A stretch of DNA of 64,000 nt from Ceratotherium simum simum (lineage: Eukaryota; Chordata; Mammalia; Perissodactyla; Rhinocerotidae), in the NCBI RefSeq assembly GCF_000283155.1, contig NW_004454166.1, positions 15,065,970-15,129,969 of the forward strand, read 5' to 3'. Position 1 is the stretch's first letter; every line of letters starts with the position of its first letter. Position numbers and translations under genes: made by a program. The notes beneath the pieces are model-generated. The model had not been told where the DNA came from. It saw nothing but the letters and a program-made list of their open reading frames with translations, and searched no databases. Positions 12,173 through 23,174 of the stretch are shown one piece after another.

Positions 12173-13357
12173 TCTGTTTCTGTCTCTCTCCAATAAACTT
12201 ATCAAGTTTGTTTACACACTCACACACACACACAGCCTAGGTGAAAGTTTTAACATTATAAACTTTAATAAATAAATTGAATTGAGTCATAACTACCTAT
12301 CTAAAAAGAAAGCAATTTCAAAAACATTGTGGAAAAGAAAATAGTTGATACTTACATGGGACATATTTGGAAATCTTTTAAATTTAGCTTCCTTTAAGAA
12401 TGAACATTAGTGCTTCAACCTAGCACACTATGGATTAAAACAAAATCAAATAGAAATTTGAAAAGAAAAATGAGTATGAGGTAAAACATTTTAATTAGTC
12501 ATTTGAATATGAGTTAGCAAAACAGCTGAGAAAGAAATGAACTCTAGTAAACTCCAGGCACTCCCATGGACAACACCCACGCATACAAACACACTACACC
12601 AGTGGTTTCTCAAGATCAGGCCCTAAACTGACAATTTGCCTAGAACCTTTGTGCATTTGAAGGCTATTCACAGTAATATAGTATCTGTGTCTGAAGACTT
12701 TTACAAAGTTACCATTTCATGGGTAACAAAGCCAATGTAAGTTAAGCACCTGAGCTGATAAGTAGTAGATAAGGCATTTTTCTACCAATTTCAAACGTGC
12801 TCAGGCAAAAAAAAAGAAAAGAATTAAATTGCTTCTTTTGGCATTCGCACCACAAATTTCAGATCAATTGATTCTAACTTTGTCTTTGAAATTTCAAATT
12901 TATCCAATTTCTGGAGGATCACCTTTTTTACCATACTTTTTTTTACCTTATTATTATCATTATTTTTAGTTTTCACAGGGCTGAAAATTTACAGCATTCC
13001 TATCTTTTAAAAATAACAACATTAACCATAGGAAACTGAATTGTGATCTTTAAAATGTTTATGTGAAAGATTCTTTATAATAATGACAAAGATGGAAAGT
13101 ATGTCCAATATCGACATAAAAATTATGCTGTTAACTCTGTCAAGTAGAGCATGGGCTTTGGAGTAGGTCTTCAGGTTATGATTAGATGAGCTGATATGTA
13201 GTTACCCTCACTCTAACTCTGTGGTCTAATTTTGTAATATGAAGGAGGTGGTATGGTACTTAATGTGTATTTTTTCCACAAAGAAAAAACATTTTTAAAG
13301 AATTTGCAAACAAAGGAGAAAGTTGAGCAATTTTTCCAGTGACTTCTCTCAATGTAG
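12173..13357. other. Intergenic, short (CA)n only
   Basis: A (CA)n tract at 12219-12234 and a faint MIR-like stretch at about 13140-13250. No gene seen. Confidence 0.55.
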
Positions 13358-13436
13358 ATTATTTATTTACTCGTTCAACAAATACTTGAGGGCCTGGAAG
13401 GTGCAAAGCCCTAGGAGTAGACAACAAACTAGTTTA
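13358..13436 (-). mobile_element. L2 3' end scrap, reverse
   Basis: TTATTTACTCGTTCAACAAA then ACTTGAGGGCCTGGAAGGTG, the reversed L2 terminus. Confidence 0.55.
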
Positions 13437-13504
13437 TCTCAACTTAGACACTTATAAATTCCCTATATATATATTTTTTTCTTTTTTTTAGTGGAGCACT
13501 CACT

Positions 13505-14308
13505 AATTTTTTTTTAAATAGACTATTTTTTAGAGCAGTTTTAGGTTCACAGCAAAATTGAACAGGATGCACAGAGAGTTCCCGTATACTCCCTGCCCCA
13601 ACAACACATACACAGCCTCCCCCACTATCAACATCCTGCACCAGAGTGGTACATTTGTTACAGTTGATGAACCTGCACTGACACATCATTATCACCAAAA
13701 ATCCGCAGTTTACATTAGAATTCATTCTTGGTGTTGTACATTCTATGGATTTTGACAAATGTATTATACATGTATTCACCTTTATAGTATGGCACTGAAT
13801 AGTTTCACTGCCCTAAAAGTCCTCTGTGAAGTGCCTATTCATCCCTTCCCTCCCCCCCACCCTTCCCACCCCTACCCCGGCAACAACTGATCTTTTAACT
13901 GTATCCATAGTTTTGCTTTTTCCAGAATGTCATATAGTTGGAATCACAGAGTATGTAGCCTTTTCAGATTGGTTCCTTTCACTTAGTAGTGTGCATTTAG
14001 GTTTCCTCCATATCTTTTCAAGGCTTGATATCTCATTTCTTCTTAGCGCTGAATAATATTCCATTGTCTGGACGTACCACAGTTTATTTATCCATTCATC
14101 TGTTGAAGGATGCCTTGGTTGCTTCCAAGTTTTGACAGTTATGAATAAAGCTGCTATAAATATCTGTGTGCAGATTTTTGTGTGGACATGAGTTTTCAAC
14201 TCATTTGGATAAATACCAAGGAGTGCGATTGCTGGATCATATGGGAAGAGTATGTTTAGTTTTGTAGATAACTGCCAAACTGTCTTCCAAAGTGACTGTA
14301 CCACTCAT
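13505..14308 (-). mobile_element. L1M 3' end with ORF2 C-terminus, reverse
   Basis: The reverse strand retains an open frame (13930-14304) reading like the L1 ORF2 C-terminus, including PYDPAIALLGIYP, STDEWINKLWY and TMEYYSAL. It is followed by the L1 3' UTR to about 13505 (GGTTCACAGCAAAATTGAAC block on the + strand). It is 5'-truncated and cannot be active. Confidence 0.92.
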
Positions 14309-14389
14309 AATTTTTAAAAATAAATTATTAAAAATTTCTACATTGTTTTCATCATTGATTAACTCCTTTGTAAAATAGAAAAATGATCA

Positions 14390-14560
14390 TTTTTCATCAT
14401 TAAAACAATAATGCTCATTATAGAATACCAACAATATAAAAAGGCAGATTTTAAAAAGCAACACATTTCATTCCTCAAAGACAAATGCTCATAATCATCT
14501 GGTGTAATTTCTTTTAATCTTCTTTCTGTGCATAGCTTTTCAGTGTCACATTTTAAATTT
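14390..14560 (-). mobile_element. Possible L1ME-type fragment, reverse
   Basis: Order of A-rich then TCATCTGGTGTAATTTC / CTTTCTGTGCATAG motifs resembles the reversed end of old L1ME elements. Weak. Confidence 0.3.
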
Positions 14561-16246
14561 GATTTATCTAGAAATCTCACCAACGAAGAAGTTTTTCTTA
14601 GATACAACTCACATCAAGAATCCTGATTATTGAAAATGTAGTAACCTTTAAAAATACAATATCAACTTTTAAATATAGGCATTGGGACACAATGTAACTA
14701 AGAATATCAACTTGCCAAAGAGCAATTGTTTTGTTTCTCTGGAGTAATTTATATACCTGTGTTCTCCTAGCCTTCTGCTCTGGTTTTTCTGGGACATGGG
14801 GCCAGAACCAATACAATTTCATTTCAGTTTCAGTTTGGAATCAGCTGTAAGTAAAATCTTTTGGTTTGTGTTTGACTCAAGCCAAAAATACGTTCCAACT
14901 ACTTGGTTTGAACCAGACATTTTGAATTCTTTTCTTGTTAAGGTTTTATAAACTATCTAGGGTCATTAAATGACAGCCAAATTTGGATTCTGTTGCCTCT
15001 AAAAACATAGCTCCATAAAATGTATGAATTCTAATATATACTTATGTTACTGGATTGCCAGTGGAAAAAGTCAGAAGCCCTGAACTTGGTGGAATTTGTT
15101 TTCTAAAAGAGAGGAGGGTCCTTTAGCCAAACAACTAAAAAAAGGTTAACTGACAAAAGTGAGCTCAGTGGGCAGGGTCTTTGCGAGACTCCTATGCTGC
15201 TGTACTACACAGAAAACATTTATGCTTTTGCACTATCTATAGAATGTTAGGATTACACATTTAAAGCTGCTGCTTTAAAATCATCACCAGGTTTGGACAG
15301 ACCAAGTTTAACTCTGCTCAAGCATAACATAGCTGATCTTTACTGATTATACTCAATCATAGCAATTCTGTTAACTCCTGAGACTATCTGCTTCTCTCTT
15401 GTTTCTTTGGGCCTCATTTTCCATGTTATTGATCACACTGTATAAAAATCCTTTGTTGTAAGGTTCCAAAAAAATTTTGGAGAAATGCAGGATATAATAA
15501 AATGCTTAAATTGACCAATTGATGTGGTTCATCAAATCTAAAAGAGCATTAATTGTAAGAGCACTATTATTTTATATACGATTAAGAAAAAAACACCGAC
15601 CAGTTAATTGTAAGATGCCATTGACTGTGAGATGCATTCCCGTTTCAGAAATGTTAAAATGTGTTAAAGTGTTTTTCAAAAGCATCTTAGAATTGATTAA
15701 CTACAATAGGGACATTTTTAAATTCCCATTTGTAATGTTATTTTGATGTTAGTGTAGTGTCCTGCTATAATTTTAATTTATCAACCAATAATTCTCAACA
15801 ATGGAAGTCTGGTTTCTAAGCACTGTTCTTTCTCACTGACTTGAGCCCGGTGAATCAAAGGGTACAGGGAATATAGGATTGGTTCTCAATAGGGACATTA
15901 ATTTGAACTCTTTTCTGATTGTAGTTTATCGTTTAACTGTAGATTGAGGTAGCTCATTCAATCAATATTAACTATAATAAATAGCAGTGATAAAATAAGA
16001 CTTCTTTTCAATTTTGAATTCAATTCTGAAATCTCAAGGGAGGTCATGCATTATTTAAAAGGAAATCACTTGAAATAATAAACATTGTCTAAACATAAAA
16101 CAATCAAGAAACAATATAAACTCATCTAAGCTAAAGAAACAAACAGAAACATTTAGTACTAGATTAAAACATCTCCCTGGACTGATTTAAAATTATGATG
16201 AACACTAAATTACCTTACTCTCCACAGTGCCACTTCTTTCCATTAT
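14561..16246. other. Intergenic; one unresolved repeat-like stretch
   Basis: 15530-15665 contains AATTGTAAGATGCCATTGAC and TTTCAGAAATGTTAAAATG, which recur in similar form at 34078-34112. This suggests an ancient repeat I cannot name. Nothing else seen. Confidence 0.4.
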
Positions 16247-16530
16247 AGAGCAGCGCCATCCACATGTGTGATTTAAAATTTTCCAGTAGCTAGCCACATT
16301 TAAACATTAAACACAGTAAAACAACCACAAGAGCAGTGAAATTAAATTAGTAACATTTAATTTAACCCAATGTATCAAAAATATTATTGTTTCAACATAT
16401 AACCAATATAAAATCAATGAGGGGGTATCCGGTGTAAGGTTTGAACTCACAGCACATCTCTATTGGTACTAGCTACATTTCAAGCGCTCAATAGCCACCT
16501 ATGGCTACCGATCTGACAGTAGTCTTAGGG
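16247..16530. mobile_element. hAT-type non-autonomous DNA transposon (MER3/MER58-like)
   Basis: Left end AGAGCAGCGCCATCCAC and right end ATGGCTACCGATCTGACAG resemble the inverted CAGNGCTGTCCAATA-type ends of this group. AGTAGCTAGCCACATTTAA and GCTCAATAGCCACCTATGG lie inside. Confidence 0.55.
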
Positions 16531-16592
16531 GACTTCGATATTAACTGATTCTTTACATTCTCAGTTTGAGAATTTCTTTTAAAGTACACGCT

Positions 16593-16906
16593 GGGGCCGG
16601 CCCGTGACTTGGCAGTTAAGTGACTTAGCGGTTAGGTGCGCGCGCTCTGCTACTGGCGGCCAGGGGTTCAGCTCCAGGCACACACCAACACACCGCTTCT
16701 CCGGCCATGCTGAGGCCCCGTCCCACATACAGCAACTAGAAGGATGTGCAACTATGACATGCAACTATCTGCTGGGGCTTTGGGGAGAAAAAAGGAGGAG
16801 GATTGGCAATAGATGTTAGCTCAGCCAGGTCTTCCTCAGCAAAAAAGAGGAGGATTAGCACGGATGTTAGCTCAGGGCTGATCTTCCTCACAAAAAAAAA
16901 AAAAAA
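16593..16906 (+). mobile_element. ERE SINE at the shoulder of the UGCG CpG island
   Basis: Full ERE with two tail units and a short internal duplication of the head (GACTTGGCAGTTAAG then GACTTAGCGGTTAGG). Perfect 15-bp target duplication TTTAAAGTACACGCT at 16578-16592 and 16907-16921. Confidence 0.95.
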
Positions 16907-17475
16907 TTTAAAGTACACGCTGTCTCTGAGGGGCTTAGAGATCTATGAGGCACAAGGAGATTATTTCCTCTCCGGTTTGTTGTGATCCAAAACTCCACAG
17001 CATTAAAAGTAGTGAGGGAGGAAGGCAATGGGACACCCTTGCGCCCAGTAACGTGGCGTCGAGGAGGGCCTAAGCCGCTCCGAGCAATGCCGGCGGAGAG
17101 GCTGCCGACACAGTGCTGGAAGTTGCATTGCGAGACAAGGCAGGCGGCTGCCTGGAACCTCGTGTCTTTTGCTGGGGCGCCCTGGAACACCAGAGCCAGA
17201 CAGAGGGGTAGCAGCCTGCGAGCCGGACACAGGGTCACGCTGCACCGCCCCCGCCGCCGCGGGAGGCCAGCCCAGGGCTGCGACGCTGGCCGCCCGGGGC
17301 TCCTCCACCAGACGCGGAGAGGTGGGCGGTGGCCGGGGACAGGAGCCTGGGGGAAAGCCCGGCTCGCGCCCATCGGGAGAAACCTCCCCGGGGCGAGCTC
17401 GCGACAGTGACGCAGCGGGCGCTCGGGCGGCAGGCTGGGCGGGGAGGGGAGGCGCGCCCCGCCCCTCGGAGGGCG

Positions 17476-17767
17476 NNNNNNNNNNNNNNNNNNNNNNNNN
17501 NNNNNNNNNNNNNNNNNNNNNNNNNNNNNNNNNNNNNNNNNNNNNNNNNNNNNNNNNNNNNNNNNNNNNNNNNNNNNNNNNNNNNNNNNNNNNNNNNNNN
17601 NNNNNNNNNNNNNNNNNNNNNNNNNNNNNNNNNNNNNNNNNNNNNNNNNNNNNNNNNNNNNNNNNNNNNNNNNNNNNNNNNNNNNNNNNNNNNNNNNNNN
17701 NNNNNNNNNNNNNNNNNNNNNNNNNNNNNNNNNNNNNNNNNNNNNNNNNNNNNNNNNNNNNNNNNNN
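17476..17767. other. Assembly gap of 292 N in the promoter CpG island
   Basis: A run of 292 undetermined bases interrupts the CpG island, starting about 500 bases before the UGCG start codon. The flanks are extremely GC-rich on both sides, the usual reason for a sequencing gap. Any reading frame crossing this region is artificial. Confidence 0.99.
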
Positions 17768-17918
17768 GGGCGAGGGCGCGCGGGCGGGGGCGCGCAGGCC
17801 CTGCCCGCCCCTTCCGTCCCCACCCCCCTCCGCCCCTTCCTCTCGCCACCTTCCTCTACCCTCCTGCGCCCCCGCGCCGGGCGCCCACCCTGTCCTCCTC
17901 CTGAGGGAGCGCTGTCCG

Positions 17919-17939
17919 CGGCGGCGGCGGCGGCGGCGG
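17919..17939 (+). repeat. (CGG)7 triplet repeat in the UGCG 5' UTR
   Basis: Seven perfect CGG units end about 32 bases before the start codon. They are followed by GGGCC-type repeats up to the ATG, giving a 5' UTR expected to be strongly structured. No upstream ATG occurs between the gap (17768) and 17972. Confidence 0.9.
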
Positions 17940-17971
17940 CCGGAGAGGGCCGGGCCGGGTCGGGCCGGGGG

Positions 17972-18069
17972 ATGGCGCTGCTGGACCTGGCCCTGGAGGG
18001 AATGGCCGTCTTCGGGTTCATCCTCTTTTTGGTGCTGTGGCTGATGCATTTCATGGCCATCATCTACAC
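17972..18069 (+). CDS. UGCG: UGCG coding exon 1
   Basis: Encodes residues 1-32 and two bases of codon 33. It begins [10 protein letters not shown] and continues into one hydrophobic membrane-anchor segment. The start has G at -3 and G at +4, a strong context. The donor is GTGAGT at 18070. It is phase 2, completed by the first base of exon 2 (Thr33). It lies fully inside the CpG island. Confidence 0.97.
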
Positions 18070-19559
18070 GTGAGTGAGGGGCAGCTGGAGGAGCCCGTGG
18101 CGAGGGTCAGGGCCTCGAGAACAGGAGAGGGTGGGAGGGATTGCGCTTTGGAGGGGATTGGGCTCGGGTGGAGGTGGAGAAAGCTAATTCTCAGACTGTT
18201 CACCCCATTCGCTCTCCCCTTGGACCAGCTGGGGCCGGGGTCTTCGGGAAGGAAAAGTGGCGAGTGAGGGGGTTGCGTGGCTGCGGGCGACTGCACAGCC
18301 AGGGCAAAGGAGACTATGCTCTTCTTACCCGTCGGTCGGAAGGTTGCTTGCTTGGTTTGATTGTGTTGGGGATTCGTGTGATTTTTCATCTGGGCCAGGA
18401 TGTATGGTGTATTGTTTTTTTCTCTCGACCTGGGCCACATTTCTATTATGGTGATGATCGTTTCCACTCTTTTGGGAGCTGCACACGGCTACCTCGAGAC
18501 CTCCCTGTGGATTTTCTTCTTCCTGGAAGAGCTCTCTGCCTTTACTTAGATGGGTGTGAAGCACCTGTGCACCTTGAAAAATGTCCACCAAACCTCCGAG
18601 CTGGCGTTATAGCCTTGAGTCATGTCAGCTTGTACATTTCAGTGTGGTTTTCTTTCCTGTTTTCCAATTCCTCATTTACTGTCTTATTTAGATTTGTACC
18701 CTCCCCAACACATACACGTCTTTTCATTTATTTAACAAATACTTCTTGAGGCCTACTAGATGCCATTCACTGAGGACAGTGATGAGCAGGACAGAATTAC
18801 TGCCTTCATAGAGCTTACATTCTAGAAGGGAGAGACAGTAAAAATCCGAATAAGTTTATTTCAGATAGTGATACAGCCTATGAATAAAATAAAACAGGAT
18901 GATAGGATGAATAGGGACAAGGAGTATGTGGCTAGTTTTGATATTTCAATTGTTTAAACGTCTTTAAAATGAAATCAGCCTTCAGTAAAGGAATGAAAGA
19001 ATTGTATAGAGCACATTACTGATATGGATTCACTGGCTTTTTAGCCTAAAAAAAAAGATGACTGTACATAGTAATTTTTACCACCAACTAGAATAAGATT
19101 ATGTTAGTAGAGGAGAGGGGAGGACTTTTAAGAAATTAGTTTTAGGGATTTTTTTTACTTATTGCTGTAGGAAAAGTGTGCTTTCTCTTTTGGAAATGCT
19201 GCATTTTAGTAGTGTAGTGTGGCATTTCCCGGTAATGGAGAAAGATGCTACATTGTATGAGACATACTGATATTTCTTTGAAGATAAAGAAGAGATGCCA
19301 CTCGGCTATTGTTGATCTTAGTGTTTGGAGTTTGTGAGCTGTAGTCACCGAACACATTCTGGAGTTCATTTTAAATATATGAGTTCTTAAAAAACAATTT
19401 TGTTACTTATTCCAATCATAAAAATAAAAAATGCTTACTATATAAGGAATTTAGACAATACAGAAAGGAATGAAGAAGAAAGTTAAAGATGGCACACCAA
19501 GGTCTATTACCTTGTGAGCCTTTTGTGACTATCCTTCCAATTATATTTCTGTGTGTCTT

Positions 19560-19596
<37 letters not shown>

Positions 19597-22500
19597 GAGA
19601 GAGGGAAGAAGGAAGAGAAGGAGAGAGAAAGGGACCATATTATGATTATTGTTCTGTAACCTGCTTTTAAAATTCATTTATGCTTTCTGGGAAGCTCTTT
19701 TGTACAAGGCACTGTTCTAGGTGCTGGAAATAAGATTGAAGAATAAGACATCCAGAGCCCCTGCTCACGTAGAGCTTCCATGTAAAATGTCATGACCATT
19801 TCTTTCATGTCAATAAATGTATGATCTCTGCATCATTTTTAATAGATGCATGGTATTTTCATTTATGAGGTACTGATATGTATTCGTTGTTATTACTGAT
19901 GGGTATTTAGGTTGTTTCCAATTTATCAAGATTACAAACAACGCTGTGATGAATTCATGTGCATACACATTTCAGAGATGATCTCCTTAGTTTACATTTC
20001 TGAAAGAGGAATTATTGGGCCAGAAGTGGAGCACATTTTAAACTTTGATACTTTGTTGCCCTATAGGAAGGTTGTATCTATTCATAGGCCTGCTAACATT
20101 ATATGATAGTCCCCATTTCCCCTTTCTAAGTATCAGACTTTTTACTGTTTTCTGTTTTTTATTTTCCTTCCTTTAATTACTAATTCCATTGAACACGTTT
20201 CGTATATTTGTATGCTAGTTACTTTTAGTTGTAAATTGCATACTCATAATTCTTTGCCTTACTGCTATCTATTGCTGCATTAACCTTTGCATATGAAGAT
20301 TCTTTTTCTGTGATATGTTGCAAGTTTTTTCCCAGCTTGTTTTTTGTCTTTCGATTTTGTATGTGTATTTAACATGGAGAAAAGTGTGTGCCTGTGTATT
20401 TTAGGTAGTCAAATTATTTTTTTGTTTTCTGACTCTGGTGTAATTTTTATATCTTATCCATTCCCTCCAACTATTATATAGTTAGTATCTGTTTTCTTTT
20501 AGTATTTTGAGTTTTCTTAGTTGTCTTTTTTTTTACATTTTGCCCTTTAATGTACTCAATATTTTACTTTGTTAATGACGAGATCTAGAGCCTTAATTTT
20601 GGGTTCACCTACATATTTAGCCACCTGTCCCAAAATCATTTATTGAATGATTATTTGGCTATTCCACAGTTTTGAAATCCTCTGTTTATTATTAACTGAA
20701 TTCTTCTGTATACTTGGGTATGTTTCAAGGCTCCCAGTGCTGTTTCATTGATCTATTAGTTCTTGTACCAGTATCCATTATTTCAATTAGCAAAGTTTAA
20801 TTACCTTTATTAACCTTATTACTGGTGAGGCAAGCCCCTCCTTATTCTTTTGAAAACTTTTTTTGGCTTTTTACACATTTTTACTTAAAGAGGAACTTTA
20901 GAATCTTTTTTATTTTCAGACTCTAAGTAATTTTGTTGTTTTTTTAATTGAAATTGTTAAATTTATGGCTCAGTTTGAAGAAAATTGACTTCTTTCAACA
21001 TAGGACCATGATATATCCCCTTCCCTCTATTATATACACACAATGATAAAGTCACACTTCTTTAATTAAAATTAACACTAGTATGTAGCCTAATATTCCA
21101 AGTAACCGTCTGGGAGTGTTTATACTCTTAGAATTGAGACAACTCCAGAATTAAGTTATTTATTTTGTGCTCAATGCTAAAGAGCAAAGTTTTCTTAAAA
21201 CACTTTTAGTTGTTGGGAGTATTGCAGACATTTAGTTAAGTATTGTAGAGAGGCTTCATATTTATTTTCTAATGCCCCACAAAATTACCTTTTTTATTCA
21301 CAGTAACAGGATCCTGAAAAGTTATGTGAAAATAGAATAAAGAATACGCAATTAGTTTATAACAGATTATAATGACTAGCTAATTAAAGCAATCTTGTGA
21401 ACACCTTTCTGAAATGGATAACCGAACATAAAGCAAATAATCAACAGCTTAATTGATGTATAAATTAAATCTTACCCTTTTTTTTGATAAGTTCCTTGCT
21501 TCTGGTCCCACCTTCAGAATTATTTACCTGTTTGATTTGATTCCTTTCTTCTTCAAGTAAAGATACTTCCCAGTTTAATATGAATTGTTTTCAAGCAGAG
21601 AACTAAGTTTGTTTTTTTCCTCTTCCTCTCTCTACTGTATTTAGTAAAATTGCAAAGTTGGCATCTTAACATTTTGACAAGCAAGTTTAAGGAATGTTGG
21701 CAACAATACTTTGGTTAAAATGCTGTGCTAAATATTCTGTATATTATTGAAGAATATATTTTTCAACGTATGTTCTGTGTCCTCTCAAATCCTTTTTGAA
21801 ATAAGGTAAAGTATAAATAAATTAAAATTAGCAGATATCGATGCTCTCCTTCAACCTTGTGCTTGCAACTACTGGTAGAAATGGAGCCTATTTTCAAGAA
21901 TTTATGTATCTCCATATCTGGTTGTCAGATTAAGGAGCATAATCTGTGGGCTCCTAATTGTTAAAATGTTTAAGTAATACAGATATTGTAGTAAAATTGC
22001 TGAGAAAAACTATAAAACATTTTTAAAAAGAACAGTTGGTTATTTTTTTTAATTAAATACAGTGTGTAAAGGTATCTAGTTAATTTAGATTCAGTGTTCT
22101 ATTGTATTGTATCTTAAAATGAGATAAAGTGCTCAGTATTGGCTTGTATTAAAAAATGGAGCTGAATGTGATCAATACAATGAACAGTTCTCATTCAATG
22201 CAATTATTTGTTCTGATTTCACAAATGTCTTACAATTCGTATAACCCTGCAATTAGAAAAAATTGAGGTAATTTATAGACTAGAAAACCATTAGTATTTT
22301 CAGTATTTTGAAACTATCTCTACTCGCTGATAGCTCTACCTACTGCTTTGCTCCTTTCCAGTTTTAATATTGAACTGATGCATAGTCATTTTATAATGTA
22401 CTTTAGATGGCAGGCGTTTGTGGGATTTCTGCCTGTAATGTTAAAGATAACATTCAGATTAGAGCATTTGAAATTCAAGGCTCTTATTCCAAGATTTTTT

Positions 22501-23123
22501 ATTTCCTAAAAAGGACTAATGATTATAGCCTCTGTAGGCAGAGTTGTTAAGTGGACTTTATGAGTTTTTTTCCTTTTTTGAGAGCCAGTGTGGTTTGATA
22601 GCCTGGGGGCTGCCGTGAAATCATATAAAAGTCTGGAACCAATTGTTTTCTTCCCTTTTTAGCCCTTTGGAGCCATATTGCTGGAAAATAAGGGTTTTCT
22701 AAGCAAGACGACTTGCATTTTTCTCCTGCATCTCCATTCTTTTTCTCTTCTCTCTGTTCTCCTTCCTTTCCCTCCTCAGATTATCATTTTCTCTCCTCGG
22801 TACATAATGTCCTAATGTTTAGTGTTAGGCTTTTTCTTTTCTGTTAATTGACTGGAGGTGCCAGGCTCCTGTGGAAATACTTCTTGAATCCATAAATATT
22901 AACTACCCTCTAGTAAAGCAGGGGTCCTTTTCCTGGAGATTTTTTTCAAGTTAATTCTGCTTTTTCTAACTTTTCTAGTATAGCAAGTTTTCTACCTGCT
23001 GCATAGCTTTAGAATGGAATTTAAATACTCATTGTACCCAGATACTGTGATAAACTACCTGTCAGAAAGCAATTGTGTTTTTAATGTAAATTTTAGCATT
23101 TCAAGTATTATTTTTAGATAGTT

Positions 23124-23174
<51 letters not shown>

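Larger units (their letters stand above)
16985..18260 (+). promoter_or_regulatory. UGCG: UGCG CpG-island promoter, TATA-less
   Basis: A GC- and CpG-dense block begins abruptly after AT-rich flank and covers exon 1 and the start of intron 1. GC-box (GGGCGGGG) motifs are seen at 17437-17444 and 17782-17789. No TATA box is visible near the coding start. The promoters of UGCG orthologues are reported to be Sp1-responsive, which fits the GC boxes. The transcription start may lie inside the assembly gap at 17476-17767, so the 5' UTR length is unknown. Confidence 0.85.

Noticed and set aside
13930..14304. 124-codon minus-strand open frame as a gene
   Set aside because: It reads as the C-terminus of L1 ORF2 and is followed by the L1 3' UTR.
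16604..16819. Recurrent small open frames ([16 protein letters not shown] type) repeated around the window
   Set aside because: All are translations of ERE SINE bodies; the similarity is due to the repeat.
1..17000. Search for an upstream neighbour gene
   Set aside because: No exon-like conserved frame with splice sites was recognised. In human the neighbouring genes lie tens of kilobases or more away.
16888..18063. Long open frames on both strands across the promoter region
   Set aside because: They are created by translating 292 N as open sequence and by GC-rich composition. Only the UGCG exon 1 frame from 17972 is supported.
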